NCBI GenBank assembly: GCA_026182355.1
Contig: JAPFBL010000573.1
Coordinates: 152,501 to 216,500, forward strand
From: Hermatobates lingyangjiaoensis
Lineage: Eukaryota > Arthropoda > Insecta > Hemiptera > Hermatobatidae
Reading direction: 5' to 3'
DNA: 64,000 bases
Below the pieces are notes generated by a model. It saw only the letters and a program-made list of their open reading frames with translations. It was not told where the DNA came from and ran no database searches. Positions 32,010-42,164 of the stretch are shown here, in pieces; position 1 is the first letter of the stretch, and the number at the start of each line of letters is the position of its first letter. The position numbers and the translations under genes are program-made.

Positions 32010-32345
32010 ATATATATAATATACTTTAACACAGGGAAAAGAACACAGAAAGACACTACAGAACTCACTTCAGTGAGAAGTAGTTTCACTTGAAGTGAGT
32101 TCTGTAGTGTCTTTCTGTGTTCTTTTCTCTGTGTTAAAGTGTTTATTGTCCACACGGACCTTTCATTTTATTCGAAGAAATATATATAAATATTATATTA
32201 TATAAAAAAATTGTCACAATAAACGTGTTAAATATTCAGGTAACTCACCACAAATTAAAGAAGATAGTCGCTCTAAGGCCTTTCGTTAGGCCTTAGAGGA
32301 CTATCTTCTTTAATTTGTGGGAGTTACCTGAATATATATATTATA
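32010..32345. mobile_element. Two foldbacks, G-like and family J
   Basis: 32030-32130: CACAGAAAGACACTACAGAACTCAC and complement with TTGTCCACACGGACC tail. 32235-32330: GGTAACTC...AAGAAGATAG and complement around a central AAGGCCTTTCGTTAGGCCTT, both J ribozymes being cut at the joint. Confidence 0.7.
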
Positions 32346-32971
32346 TATATATAATATATATAATAAAAGGTTTTTATGGGTTTCTGGATATTTAATCGCT
32401 ATTACAACGCCAAAATGATTCTGTGTTGTCATTTTTGGTTTCATTTATTGTGTATATGGACTCTGATACTTTTTTTCTTTGTGACGGATTGTCTGTGAGA
32501 AGTGATTTACTTTGTACAGTAGAGATGGTTAGAGGTGGTTAGTATTCTACTATTCCATCATTTTTAATAATATTGGAAAAGTACCTATCATCACAGAATT
32601 TTTGTAAACTACTCTCAGAGACGAGTACGTATGCTAGCTATATCATAAACTTACGTTCACTTATAGCATCAGTTTACAATAATGCTCTATTTAAACAATT
32701 ATTAGAAGTTAAGGAATTTTATCAAATATTTTTGCTACAAAAATGAAATTAGTTGCTGTTTTTTTTTTTGACAAACATATATCTTTGGATGAATTTGTTG
32801 TCTCTATCATCGTCTTAGCGAAGAAATGAAAGTTTCTGTAGAATAAACAGAAAACAGGAATTCACTAATTATGAAAGTATGTCAAAATATGACAAGTATT
32901 TGTCCACTATATTGATTGAAATTAGTAGAAAAAATTGCCAATTAAACTTTTGTAAAATTATAAACAACACC

Positions 32972-33300
32972 ATTTTTCATTCGATTTGCTATAATTATAG
33001 AATGATCGAGTAACCGGAGCTATGTAAAAGTGGTTTACTTTGTGTAGTAGATAACGCTAATAGATAGTTAAGATGACGTAACAAATTATCAAAGTACTCG
33101 GAGCTTGCATAAAGTAAGACTTAAATTTTTTCTAATTGAGACGTTGTTTTGATTTTCCCATAATGATTAAGTCACACAATATAAGTGACGCGTACATACT
33201 GAGTTACTGCTGAAACAGCGAATTTCATGTATCAGTAATCTTTGAAGTTTTTAGATTTTCGGTCGATTAGTCACACTGTGAGAGGGCAATATAGGGTATT
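32972..33300. repeat. Left arm of a large inverted repeat
   Basis: Complement recurs at 34425-34560 and 35080-35165: GAATGATCGAGTAACCGGAGC, CTTTGTGTAGTAGATAACG, GTACATACTGAGTTACTGCTG, GGTCGATTAGTCA. The right arm is split by PLE insertions. Confidence 0.75.
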
Positions 33301-33939
33301 TAGTAATAAAAATGTTCTAAACGACAACTAAATGTCTAAACAATATATATCACATAAAATAACGTATAGTCTAAAAACTTGAAGTGTTTTAGTAAAAAGG
33401 TTTCAATAATATGATGAAATAGTATGTTTCGTTTAAGTATTTATTTTTGTATCGATTTAATGTATTTAAAAGGTATAATTAGATAAAATGTACTAATATT
33501 GGGAAATTGCAGAATATATTGTGTATTGATCAAATTCTTAATGATGAATTGTGGAACGTAATTTTTATTTGTCATTACCCGTAATGATATTGTAACACTC
33601 TGTTGTTATGTTGTATTGTATAGTAAATAGTCGTGAAAACGTATCGGAATTTTTGTGCTAACAAGAGGGTTAATTGAATGAATGCAATTAATAAATTAAA
33701 ATCGTTTAAACTACAAGATGTAAGGATTTCAGCAATGACTGGAATTGGCAATGTGCCATTTCATTGAAAAATGACAATTTGATATTGAAAAATAAGAAAT
33801 ATTTAAAGAGGTTGCATAGTTTTACAGAATTTGTTTCAATTGATATTGTACTTACAATTAGAAAAGCGTTTGGCTCACGTATACATTGCAGGAAATTGGA
33901 TGCAATAGTCGAATCTCTCCAAGGGATTATTTCAGACTG

Positions 33940-34150
33940 TTGTAGGTAGATGGGCGGACTCTATAGGCAGGAGTGGGAGAAAGCCAACTAGCTGCTGATT
34001 GGCCAGACTTTCATCCAATAGGGCGAGGCCCAATTAAATGACGTCGCCCTCCCGTCATAATGTCAAGGGGGGGAAAACCTCTCCTTCTCAAAGCTTAGGA
34101 GAGAGAACCCCTCTCTATCCGACTCCGCCAGGAATTACCCGAGTATTGAT
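33940..34150. promoter_or_regulatory. Promoter-like CCAAT/CRE block
   Basis: GC-rich island with ATTGG at 33998-34002, CCAAT at 34015-34019 and 34030-34034, and a CRE-like TGACGTC at 34039-34045. It lies in the loop of the inverted repeat. No coding frame follows on either strand, so the transcript, if any, is unidentified. Confidence 0.4.
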
Positions 34151-34624
34151 TAATTACGCTGTAATTTGTCCCTAATGCGACCCCCCCCCCCCCCAAACCC
34201 CCCAACCCCACTATGAAGCAGGCTACCAAATTGCTTTGACCCGACTACATTCTACAACCACAACTAAACAGCTCTTAATCTTTCTTATACAAAATAAACT
34301 AGTTTTAAAAGAGATACTTACCCCGCTATAAATCCTTTGCAAAGATATCTAAAGTACCAAGTTCACGAAGAGCTTTAAATCAACATATTTATTATTAAAT
34401 ACCCAACACTGCCCCCTCCACAGTCTGACTAATCGACCAAGAATCTAAAAACTTCAAAAATTACTGATACATGAATTCCCTATTTCAGCAGTACCGTAAC
34501 TCAGTATGTACGCGTAACTTACATTGCGTGACTTAATCATTATAGGAAAATCAAAGGAAAGTCTCAATCAGCAATACAATAGATGTGTATTGCTCCGAAT
34601 ACTGGCAAGGACTATATATTTATA

Positions 34625-34860
34625 TATCAATGATCAAACCACAATAAGAAATGGGAAAACAAGGCTAAAATCTTTCAACCGTAACAAGCAGTCTTCGTCA
34701 GAGTCAAAAACCCTCAGTTGGGTTTTTGACTCTGACGAAGACAGCTTGTTACGGTTGAAAGATCTTAGTCTTGTTTTCCCATTTCTTATTGTGGTTTGAT
34801 CATTGATTGTTATTTCACGTGTTTATGTGAAAGCTTTTTATATTTATATATATATATATA
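34625..34860. mobile_element. PLE foldback, family A
   Basis: Arms 34628-34712 and 34715-34800, tail CACGTGTTTATGTGAAAGC then (TA)n. The left ribozyme is mutated in stem III. Confidence 0.75.
34728..34770 (+). ncRNA. Hammerhead ribozyme motif, family A
   Basis: Complete core and stem I; stem II GACAG/CGGTT has one internal mismatch. Confidence 0.65.
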
Positions 34861-34861
34861 T

Positions 34862-35060
34862 AAAGTAGAATTTTCAGAAGAACTCACAGAAAAGAAATCA
34901 CTGAACTCACTACTATATTTTGATGTTCAAAAAAAAAAAAAAAAAATAGAAAACAAATGCGTAGGGTCTGCCATTTATATGTTCAATTCAATACCAGAGC
35001 AAAATATAAGTTTCGAACTTTTCGATTTTTTTTTTTTTACAAAAAGTTTTGATTTTATCT
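34862..35060 (+). mobile_element. Dispersed repeat fragment shared with 35975 and 38040
   Basis: GAATTTTCAGAAGAACTCACAG recurs at 35990; GCGTAGGGTCTGCCATTTATATG with CAATACCAG recurs at 38050-38100. Likely another PLE-type unit; coding remnants not resolved. Confidence 0.45.
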
Positions 35061-35374
35061 TAACTATATATTAGCGTTATCTACTACACAAAGTAAACCA
35101 CTTTCACATAGCTCCGGTTACTCGATCATTCTATAAGTATACGAAGTCGAATGATCTTGTAAAAAGGGCATTAAAAAAAAAATCACGCAAAAGCTAATGC
35201 TTTAGAATATTTATGAAAAAGACGTTCCTGACACTAAAAAATAAAATACGGAGGAAATGGGATTCAGGGTTGCCAGGCAGCAAATTCAAGAAGGATGTTC
35301 CAGGAATGCAGGCTGAAATAAGAGTCCCATCAGCTTACGAGCTATTATGTCTATGGACCTGAGATCTCTTAGAT

Positions 35375-35710
35375 CAGAGGTTCTTAACCTTTTGGGGGTA
35401 CCGAACCCCACCAGTTTGATAAGCGCATTCACCAAACCCTTCTTTGGTGAACAATAAAGTATGATATTTTTACAAATTCAAGTCATAGGCGTATTTTTTT
35501 TTTACTTGTGCACAAAATGAACCGTGCATGAATATCACTTTGTTCAATGATTTCAATGTACACAGTACATGAAATCACAACGAATTACATACGTGTGAAT
35601 TAATGTGACTTCTGCTGTTGACCAATGTTGGCGGCGGTGGTTCCGCCGAACCCCTGGGACCAACTCTTCGAACCCCTAGGGTTTGATCGAACCCAGGTTA
35701 AGAACCACTG
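35375..35710. mobile_element. Non-autonomous hAT transposon
   Basis: Ends CAGAGGTTCTTAACC and GGTTAAGAACCACTG; flanks TCTTAGAT and CTCTAGAT are a decayed 8-bp duplication of the nTCTAGAn type. 336 bp with no transposase. Confidence 0.85.
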
Positions 35711-35824
35711 CTCTAGATCTATTCCAATTAGCTATATCAAGGATTGGAGAAGTCTGGCCTGGTGCAAGACGGGAGGCGGTAGGAAATCAAGTTATTCCTT
35801 GCCGACCATGGTCTCGAGCCTGGA

Positions 35825-35849
35825 TTCCGGCTAAGTCATCCGATACTAA

Positions 35850-35892
<43 letters not shown>

Positions 35893-36157
35893 ATATATAT
35901 ATATATATAAACATATTCACAAAAAGAACACACAAGATGTGTATTGCTCCGAATACTGGCAAGGACTATATATTTATATATATAAACTAGAATTTTCAGA
36001 AGAACTCACAGAAAAAAAATCACTAAACTCACTACTATATTTTGATGTTCTCATCATCAGGAATAGATGTGAATCGCTCCAAAGGCTGATAATGACCGTT
36101 CTTATAAGCCTTTCGAGAAATTCACAGCCTCAATAACATATAATATATATATATGAT
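35825..36157. mobile_element. (TA)n-bounded PLE-type fragment
   Basis: TATATAATA tracts at 35850-35912 and 36135-36155. In between, TGTATTGCTCCGAATACTGGCAAGG (also at 34587) and TTCTCATCATCAGGAATAG, a ribozyme 5' core on the minus strand without a recognisable 3' half. Confidence 0.45.
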
Positions 36158-36660
36158 GACACCCAGACCACTCTAAGGGCTGCTGAGGAAGCCTTCATTT
36201 GGTTATTGGGTGCAAGAAATTCCCCTGGTCTAAATTTAATCAGATGATTTTTTTATTTTTTATTTTATTTTTAATTAATTTTTTATTTATTTATTTATTT
36301 TTTCCCCTCGTTTAATTTTAGTTAGTTTTATGTTTTTTTCCTTTCCTTTCTCTTTTTTACTTTTCTCCTCCCTTTTACTTAAATATCACTTTTAATATTT
36401 TATTAACTCACAGCCTACACTGGTTCACGTTGGTAAGGTGGCTGCACTGCGTGTCATTGTATCGCGCCAGTTTACATCGGCCAGTGGACGCATTTACGTC
36501 TCCGTTCCTTCATTCTTTCTCCTTTTATTTTCTTTCTTTCTACTCTCCTGAAGACGGCAAGATGCCGAAATTATCGAGATTCGTAAGTGTTCGTCCTTTT
36601 TCTTGTGTTCTTTAGCTGTAACTTTAATTATATATATATATATATATATTATAGGGTCTA
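36158..36660 (+). mobile_element. PLE 3' end with ribozyme, family E
   Basis: The first 30 codons read E-E-A-F-I-W-L-L-G-A-R-N-S-P-G-L-N-L-I-R then TGA at 36245-36247, matching the last helix of a PLE GIY-YIG domain (E-A-x-x-I ... P-x-L-N). About 300 bp of leader follows, then the ribozyme and (TA)n. Almost the same as 55371-55800, but with an expanded T-rich tract. Confidence 0.75.
36544..36579 (+). ncRNA. Hammerhead ribozyme motif, family E
   Basis: TCTC, CTGAAGA, C, GGC-AAGAT-GCC, GAA, ATTAT, C, GAGA. One loop substitution relative to 26151; structure unchanged. Confidence 0.75.
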
Positions 36661-36664
36661 TATA

Positions 36665-36870
36665 TATAATATAAGGTCTCCAACCGTCTCTGAACCAGTG
36701 CGCTTGGTTTCCCTCTCTTATCTCTTCTGAAGACGGTTCAAACCAAAAATTAGAGACTGTAAGTGTGTTCTTTTAATTTCTCTATGTTTCTTTGTCTATA
36801 TTGAACTATATTTGTCCGTTTTGGATCGTATTTCCAACGAAAAAGTGTATATGTATATACTATATATATT
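36665..36870 (+). mobile_element. PLE-derived unit, family H
   Basis: CTGAAGA, C, GGTT/AACC, then AAA instead of GAA, AATT, A, GAGA. Tail TTTGTCCGTTTTGGATCG is shared with E and F. G12 is lost, so cleavage is not expected. Confidence 0.55.
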
Positions 36871-36929
36871 ATGGTACTTCAAGAAAACGATCCAATAACA
36901 GCAACAAATATTAAAATGTATTCTACTAG

Positions 36930-37095
36930 TTACAGTTTCTAAACCCAGTTACAGTTTCGAATTCTGAGTTTTATCCTCATCAGGAGAAAAGAGAGTCAAA
37001 TATCAAACGGAATTTCTTCCTTGATAATGACAGTTAAGGCAAAATATAAACATTGTAAGTGTGTGTATCTATTTATTGTTTATCACAGTTTACTT
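36930..37095 (-). mobile_element. PLE-like fragment with CTGATGA core
   Basis: Minus-strand CTCCTGATGAGGAT ... ATTCGAAACTG gives a stem II GGAT/ATTC without the extra base, but no stem I. Interpretation uncertain. Confidence 0.35.
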
Positions 37096-37379
37096 TTTAA
37101 ATGGTATAAAATAAGTTTTATCCTCATTTGTAGAGAATAACAAAATGAGTATAAACATTTTTGTAGTTTGTAATGAACATAGCTGAGCCACTTGAGTTGA
37201 AAAAAACCAAACTGCATTACGAGAAGCTATGTAACATGTAATTATCTTAAAGACTAGTTAGAGGTGAAATAATTTATTATTTTAGTTTAATATTGAAGGG
37301 TTGATTTGAAGCATCTGTCGACAGAGGCGCATGTCATTAAGGGATGAAAAGTGTTATTAAGTGGGTGTACTGAAGTGAC

Positions 37380-37860
37380 TGGCATATAGTGAGTGCTCGA
37401 TGACTGCAGGTATCCGGTGAGCTGGTGGTCTTATGGTGACCGCACTGACAGCAAAGGGCTGTTCTTAAAGCTGACGATCTGTCAGTGACTGGTGATAGCC
37501 AGTCAGTGTGCTAAAGAATGGTTTTGGTGGCTTTAAATATATATTATTTAAAAACTGCGATATTATTAACAATTTGGCTGCGTATAACAATTATCTTGCC
37601 TTGTAGGTGGTGCAGTCATGGCAGGAAGTGTAGACCCACTGAGTGCCATGAAAAAATAAAACTAACAATAATCTTCAACTTTATAACAAGATCATTGACA
37701 CTTCTGTGTTTGTTTGAAACTGCGATATTATTAACAATTTGGCTGCGCATAGCAACCATCTTGCCTTGTATATATATATTTATCAGTGGCATTCCAAAGA
37801 CAGGAAGAATGGGAGCACTGAATGGCTTGAAAAAGAAAAATTAACAAATATCTGCAACTT
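37380..37860 (+). repeat. Dispersed repeat with internal duplication
   Basis: GATATTATTAACAATTTGGCTGCG ... CTTGCCTTGTA occurs at 37558-37606 and 37727-37770. A diverged copy of the block from GTGATAGCCAGTCAGTG to ATGAAAAATTAAAAC is at 39215-39400. Confidence 0.7.
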
Positions 37861-38269
37861 TATACTACAATAAAATATAGGATGCTATTCTGTTACGTGT
37901 TTTATGCTAAAAAATTATTAGCAATTTGATTGGGATAGTTTGATTTACCGTATTTCTAATCGTCATATCTATTGTATGCATGAAAAAGTACATATACATA
38001 AGTTATTGTAGAGGATATTGAAAATTGAGAAATTCCTAGAAAACTGAAAACAAATGCGTAGGGTCTGCCATTTATATGTTCAATTCAATACCAGGGCAAA
38101 ATATAAGTATCGAACTTTTCGAAAAAGTTTTTTTTTTTTATACTTCGACTACAATTTCATGTATTTAGAAGTAATTTTGATTTCAGGTTTACTCCTTTTA
38201 GCTTTTTGATAATGTAGCGGAAATCGGGTGGACACCCATTGGTGGCACTCCGTAACTATATTTAAGCTT

Positions 38270-38590
38270 TATGGCGACAGAAGGTGACGCGGTCATTGCC
38301 GTTGTAGTCGTCTTTGCGGTGTTTGTGGGGGATTACTAGTTGGGAAAGATTTTGAGCAAGTGGGTTTGGATGAATTGAGAGTTTACTGTGGAATATTTTT
38401 GTAGCAGTATTTTGCGTAGTCGAGAACGAAGGGGACTTTAAGATCTCGGTGAATGATTATATTTGGGACGTAAAATAGGAGATGTGAGAGTTTTTTGAGT
38501 ATTTTTGATTGGATGGTTATCGAAAAAGTAAGAGAAATATTTCTTGCTCCCAATAATTCTACATTGGTTTCTACATTTTCCCTTATAGAA
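38270..38590 (-). pseudogene. Jockey-type LINE 3' remnant
   Basis: I-Q-S-K-I-L-K-K-L, then F-Y-V-P-N and H-R-D-L-K-V-P-F-V match the end of Jockey reverse transcriptases. About 60 codons are clear, the rest is shifted. Confidence 0.75.
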
Positions 38591-38594
38591 GTAT

Positions 38595-38780
38595 ATTTAA
38601 AGAACAGGTATCTTCTATGAGTACCTGCCCTTCGTGCAGGTGAATTTACATCCTTCAAGGGATAATCTGCTCACATTTGTTCACCTCTCGCATGAAAAAA
38701 ATAAAGTCCAGAGTGAGCATCGAACCAGGATTATCCGGTCAAGTGGTGAACACACAAGCCACTGGGCTACCCTAGCCTCT
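38595..38780 (-). mobile_element. tRNA-derived SINE
   Basis: Minus-strand box A TAGCCCAGTGGC and box B GGTTCGATGCTC, then the TTTTTTCATGCGAGAGG body. Inserted beside the Jockey remnant. Confidence 0.75.
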
Positions 38781-39214
38781 TTTAGTTACTATTAAAGAAA
38801 ATAATGCATTTATATAGCTTTATTGTTGAGAAAGAGTTACTAATGGAAAAATGGAGAATTCATACAGCTTTATTCTATATTCAAGTATTATTTGTAAGAG
38901 TTACTGCGAAAAAACAATCAAATTTCCTATTGTTAATTGGATGTTGTTTAGAATAAGGAACAATTGGAAAAATAAATCGAATATATAGAGTTAATAGTAA
39001 ATCAAATTTGATTTATGAAGTTATACTAATGAACAAATTTGAGCCTCATGTACCAGTAATATTAAAGAAAGTTTTGTTTAGAAAAAGTTACATACTTTTG
39101 GCAAATATTGAGGACCGTTATTCAAATGGCATATAGTTATTTTAAGTGTGGTTTAGAAAGAATTATAATTCAAAAATGGATCAATAATTGAGCATTGTCC
39201 ATTGACCATGAAAG

Positions 39215-39400
39215 GTGACTGGTGATAGCCAGTCAGTGTGCTAAAGAATGGTTTGGTGGCTTTAAATACATAACAGGCATCTTGCCTTGTAGGTGGCGCA
39301 GCTATAGCAGGAAGTGTGAACCCACTGAGTGTCATGAAAAATTAAAACGAACAATAATCTTATACCAATAAACGTTATACCAAGATCATGTATACCGCGG
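39215..39400 (+). repeat. Diverged copy of the 37380 repeat
   Basis: GGTGATAGCCAGTCAGTGTG and CTTGCCTTGTAGGTGGCGCAG are shared. Confidence 0.7.
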
Positions 39401-39950
39401 TGTCGGTTTGAAACTGCTATAACAGATTGCAGCTTCCTAGAAGGATCTAGATCAGCAAGTATTTTATTAGATTCTATTGATCCTGTTATGATAGAGTCAA
39501 CTAATCATAACAGAACTAATACTGAGATATGAATATAATTCCAGGAACAAGTTTTATAATTCCTGTAACACATTCTTCTTCAATTAGTTATTGAGTAACC
39601 ATTGAAGGAAGTGGTACAAAAGAGCTTCTTAGCAATTGTTTTTCTTTTTTGTGTATTCGTTTTATATATATTTGAAAGTTGTGAAATTTTGATTGTGGAT
39701 ATTTAAACAATATTTAAAAAGAAAATTTAAATTTTTCAAAATCACCAGAAACTACCAGTTTTGGCATAAAGTATGAAAGACTTTTCCCAAAAAACAATGA
39801 TAGATGGCTTCTTGTATACTGGTAACCCTATAAACCTGATAAATATACATGTATATATGCAAATGGGAATAGTTATTCTCTCCTTTTAGTGGAAATAAAA
39901 TAATGTTTTCATGGGGGAAACATTGTCTAAAAATTATACAAATTATTTAC

Positions 39951-40044
39951 ACTGTTAGGCAATGTTTCTTCTAATTTTTCACGTATCCAGGCATTCACAC
40001 AAGCTCCCTGAGCAAACTGAGGACCATTGTGAGTAACATCACCA
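39951..40044 (-). CDS. Candidate internal exon (94 bp)
   Basis: On the minus strand a strong polypyrimidine tract (TCTTTTTTTTTAG) precedes and GTAAAT follows. The frame is open: one base, then 31 codons including T-H-N-G-P-Q-F-A-Q-G-A-C-V-N-A-W-I-R and E-K-L-E-E-T-L. Composition is balanced and amphipathic, unlike translated AT-rich DNA. The family is not recognised. Flanking exons were not found, so introns must be longer than the neighbouring repeat-filled DNA. Confidence 0.5.
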
Positions 40045-40384
40045 CTAAAAAAAAAGACGAACAATCGGAAAAATTGAATGAGTAGATGTTATATGTGAGA
40101 GTCCTGCTTTGGCCTAACTGAGGGTCTTATTCTAAGAGATATGAGACATAAACCTTTCAGACTTAACATTTTGCTCACATTAAAACATTCATATTTTGCA
40201 TAATGACTTTTGTTGTAGCTTATGATACAGTTCAAATTCCTGTAACACATTGTCCTTAAAATATCTAATTACAAAGTTTTTCTTGGCATTTCTACTACCC
40301 ATAAATGATCTAATAGTAACAAAATTTAATGATTAATATCAATATGTCTATTATTAGATATGGGTTAATAATAATAATAATACG

Positions 40385-40490
40385 CCAGTTAGGTTTTTGA
40401 CTCTAAAGAAGACCGCTTGTTACGGTTGAAAGATCTTAGTCTTGTTTTCCCATTTCATATTGTGGTTTGATCATTGAACGTTTATGTTGA
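40385..40490 (+). mobile_element. PLE-derived unit, family A, single arm
   Basis: Core reads CTAAAGA, otherwise A-type. Preceded by (AAT)n rather than (TA)n. Confidence 0.6.
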
Positions 40491-40844
40491 TTTTTTTATG
40501 CACTGGATAGATTTTTTTGTGCGACGGTAATGTGCGGGCAGTGCGCGATTGCACATGCGCGCAGCTTAGGGGAAACATTGCTGTTAGGGCAGTTTCTTTA
40601 TAAAGTATCAAAGTGCGTCGTACAAAAGCTACAGTGTGCTCTGTAGCAAGTTCACAAACTATTTAGGATGAAAGCCCACGTGCCGGAACTTTTACACAAA
40701 TATCAACACAAAAAGCTGTAAAAATGTGTTTTGATGACTTAGGTTAGTATCTGTACCAATAGCTAGAACAATTAGCTACACTAACTGTATTAAGTGGTAC
40801 CAATAAGCCATAGACTTAGCCTTTGGAAAACACAATATAATAAA

Positions 40845-41035
40845 CATTCTACATTGGAAGTCCTTTTTACTAAATTAACTAGAGTTCTTTAATGAATACC
40901 TGATGTAGTATTGACTCACAACCGATTGCATAACGTTCTCTCCAAAGGGTTTCATCTCTCGAGTGAATAGATAGAGAGTAATGTCAACCCAATTCAGAGA
41001 TGTGTACGCAAACGACTGGGCTACCTTGGCTACAC
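40845..41035 (-). mobile_element. tRNA-derived SINE
   Basis: Minus-strand TAGCCCAGTCGTTTGCG box A region and a GGGTTGACATTAC box B, then ACTCTCTATCTATTCACTCG. Confidence 0.6.
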
Positions 41036-41287
41036 TCAGACGATCTAAACACGTGTGAATTGTATCATTTCAATACCAGAAATTTAAAATCCTCAGTAAC
41101 TTAAATGATAATCTATAGTTATAACGGCTGAGTCTTTCGACAATTATCAGCTTAGAAGGATCCAGATCACCAAATATTTTATTAGATTCTATTGATCTTG
41201 TTATGATAGAGTCAACTAATCATATACTGAGCTATTAATATAATTCCAGGAACAAGTTTTATAAATTTAATAAATTTGTTAAAGCTA

Positions 41288-41612
41288 CAATAATATATAT
41301 ATATATATATATATATTTGTAAAAGTTGGAAGCAGTCCTTCATTTAAACATATATTGTTAAATAACGCCCCATATTTGGCTTGTATCTGTTTCTTACACA
41401 ATTTCTCCAGTTTCCGGAATTCCTTCCTCGTCTCTTCATTAAAACTAAATTTAATTAAATTAAATTCATTAAACTTTTAAACATTAAAAAACTTAAACTA
41501 GTTTTAATGAAGAGACGAGGAAGGAATTCCGGAAACTGGAGAAATTGTGTAAGAAACAGGTACAAGCCAAATATGGGGCGTTATTTAACAATATATATAT
41601 ATATATTATATA
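41288..41612. mobile_element. PLE N-terminal foldback, third type
   Basis: Both arms encode R-K-E-F-R-K-L-E-K-L-C-K-K-Q and A-K-Y-G-A-L-F-N-N. The left (minus) continues I-C-L-N-E-G-L-L-P-T-F-T-N to (TA)n at 41290-41315; the right (plus) is cut at F-N-N by (TA)n. Arms are nearly identical over 120 bp. Confidence 0.75.
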
Positions 41613-41619
41613 TAAAAAT

Positions 41620-41900
41620 TTTTATTTAGTTCCCTTGAGTGAACAGTGTTGAGGTTATTTGTAAAGTAATCTTAACAGTCTAGTCGAAGGTTTTGTCCTG
41701 TTAACATTGTTGTTCTTTTAAATAATGTAAATTTCATTTTCTTAGTTAAAAAATTCTTACTTCTGCCTATGAAAAAGGTTTTAAATAAAACCGAAACGTT
41801 GGCAATGAGAGTTTGATTTTGTATCCTGGAAAATTGACGGGACCCCGATTAGAGAAAACACCTATTCTATCAAATGGTTGATATATTATTGAATCAGTTA
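41620..41900 (+). mobile_element. PLE-derived unit, family B
   Basis: GTCTAGTCGAAGGTTTTGTCC, ... TATGAAAAAGG, AAAACC, GAAACG, TTGGCAATGAG, then a second decayed motif CTGGAAAATTGACGGG. Same order at 61030-61212 and, inverted, at 63590-63905. Confidence 0.7.
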
Positions 41901-41904
41901 TATA

Positions 41905-42036
41905 TATATTATTAAAAATGTAACCATAGTTGGCAGAAACTTGCTTCTTTATAAGTTTCTCTATCTTCCTAAATAAGGATTTCGTTGTTGTATCTAAACT
42001 ATATAACAAACTTCCTACACAGTTAACAGTCAACAT
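41905..42036 (-). pseudogene. PLE N-terminal coding start in the 3' pseudo-LTR
   Basis: ATG at 42036-42034 opens M-L-T-V-N-C-V-G-S-L-L-Y-S-L-D-T-T-T-K-S and continues to Y-G-Y-I-F-N-N before AT repeats. The ATG sits in the stem III loop of the ribozyme. Family knowledge: PLE pseudo-LTRs can include the beginning of the reading frame. Confidence 0.65.
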
Positions 42037-42069
42037 GTTTCAACTCTTTCATAGAGCCATCTTCAGGAC
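42029..42069 (-). ncRNA. Hammerhead ribozyme motif, family K
   Basis: Stem I GTC/GAC, CTGAAGA, extra T, stem II GGCTCT/AGAGTT (two G-T wobbles), GAA, ACATGT, H17 = T. About 100 bp downstream of the GIY-YIG stop, on the same strand. Confidence 0.75.
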
Positions 42070-42084
42070 GAGAATGATTCTCAA

Positions 42085-42105
42085 TAGCTTTTCCCTTTAT
42101 ATAAG
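42085..42105 (-). promoter_or_regulatory. TATA box of the PLE pseudo-LTR
   Basis: TTATATAAAGGG on the minus strand, with TCATTC about 29 bp downstream, immediately before the ribozyme. Conserved at 24943-24976. Confidence 0.5.
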
Positions 42106-42164
42106 CAAAGTAGAGTCAATTAGAGGGATTAAGGTGTTTGTTCAAAGCTGGGGGGGTGAGTGAC

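Larger units (their letters stand above)
34425..35165. repeat. Right arm of the inverted repeat, split by PLE units
   Basis: Arm segments 34425-34560 and 35080-35165 match 32972-33300 in inverse. The interval between them holds a family A foldback and a further element. Confidence 0.7.
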
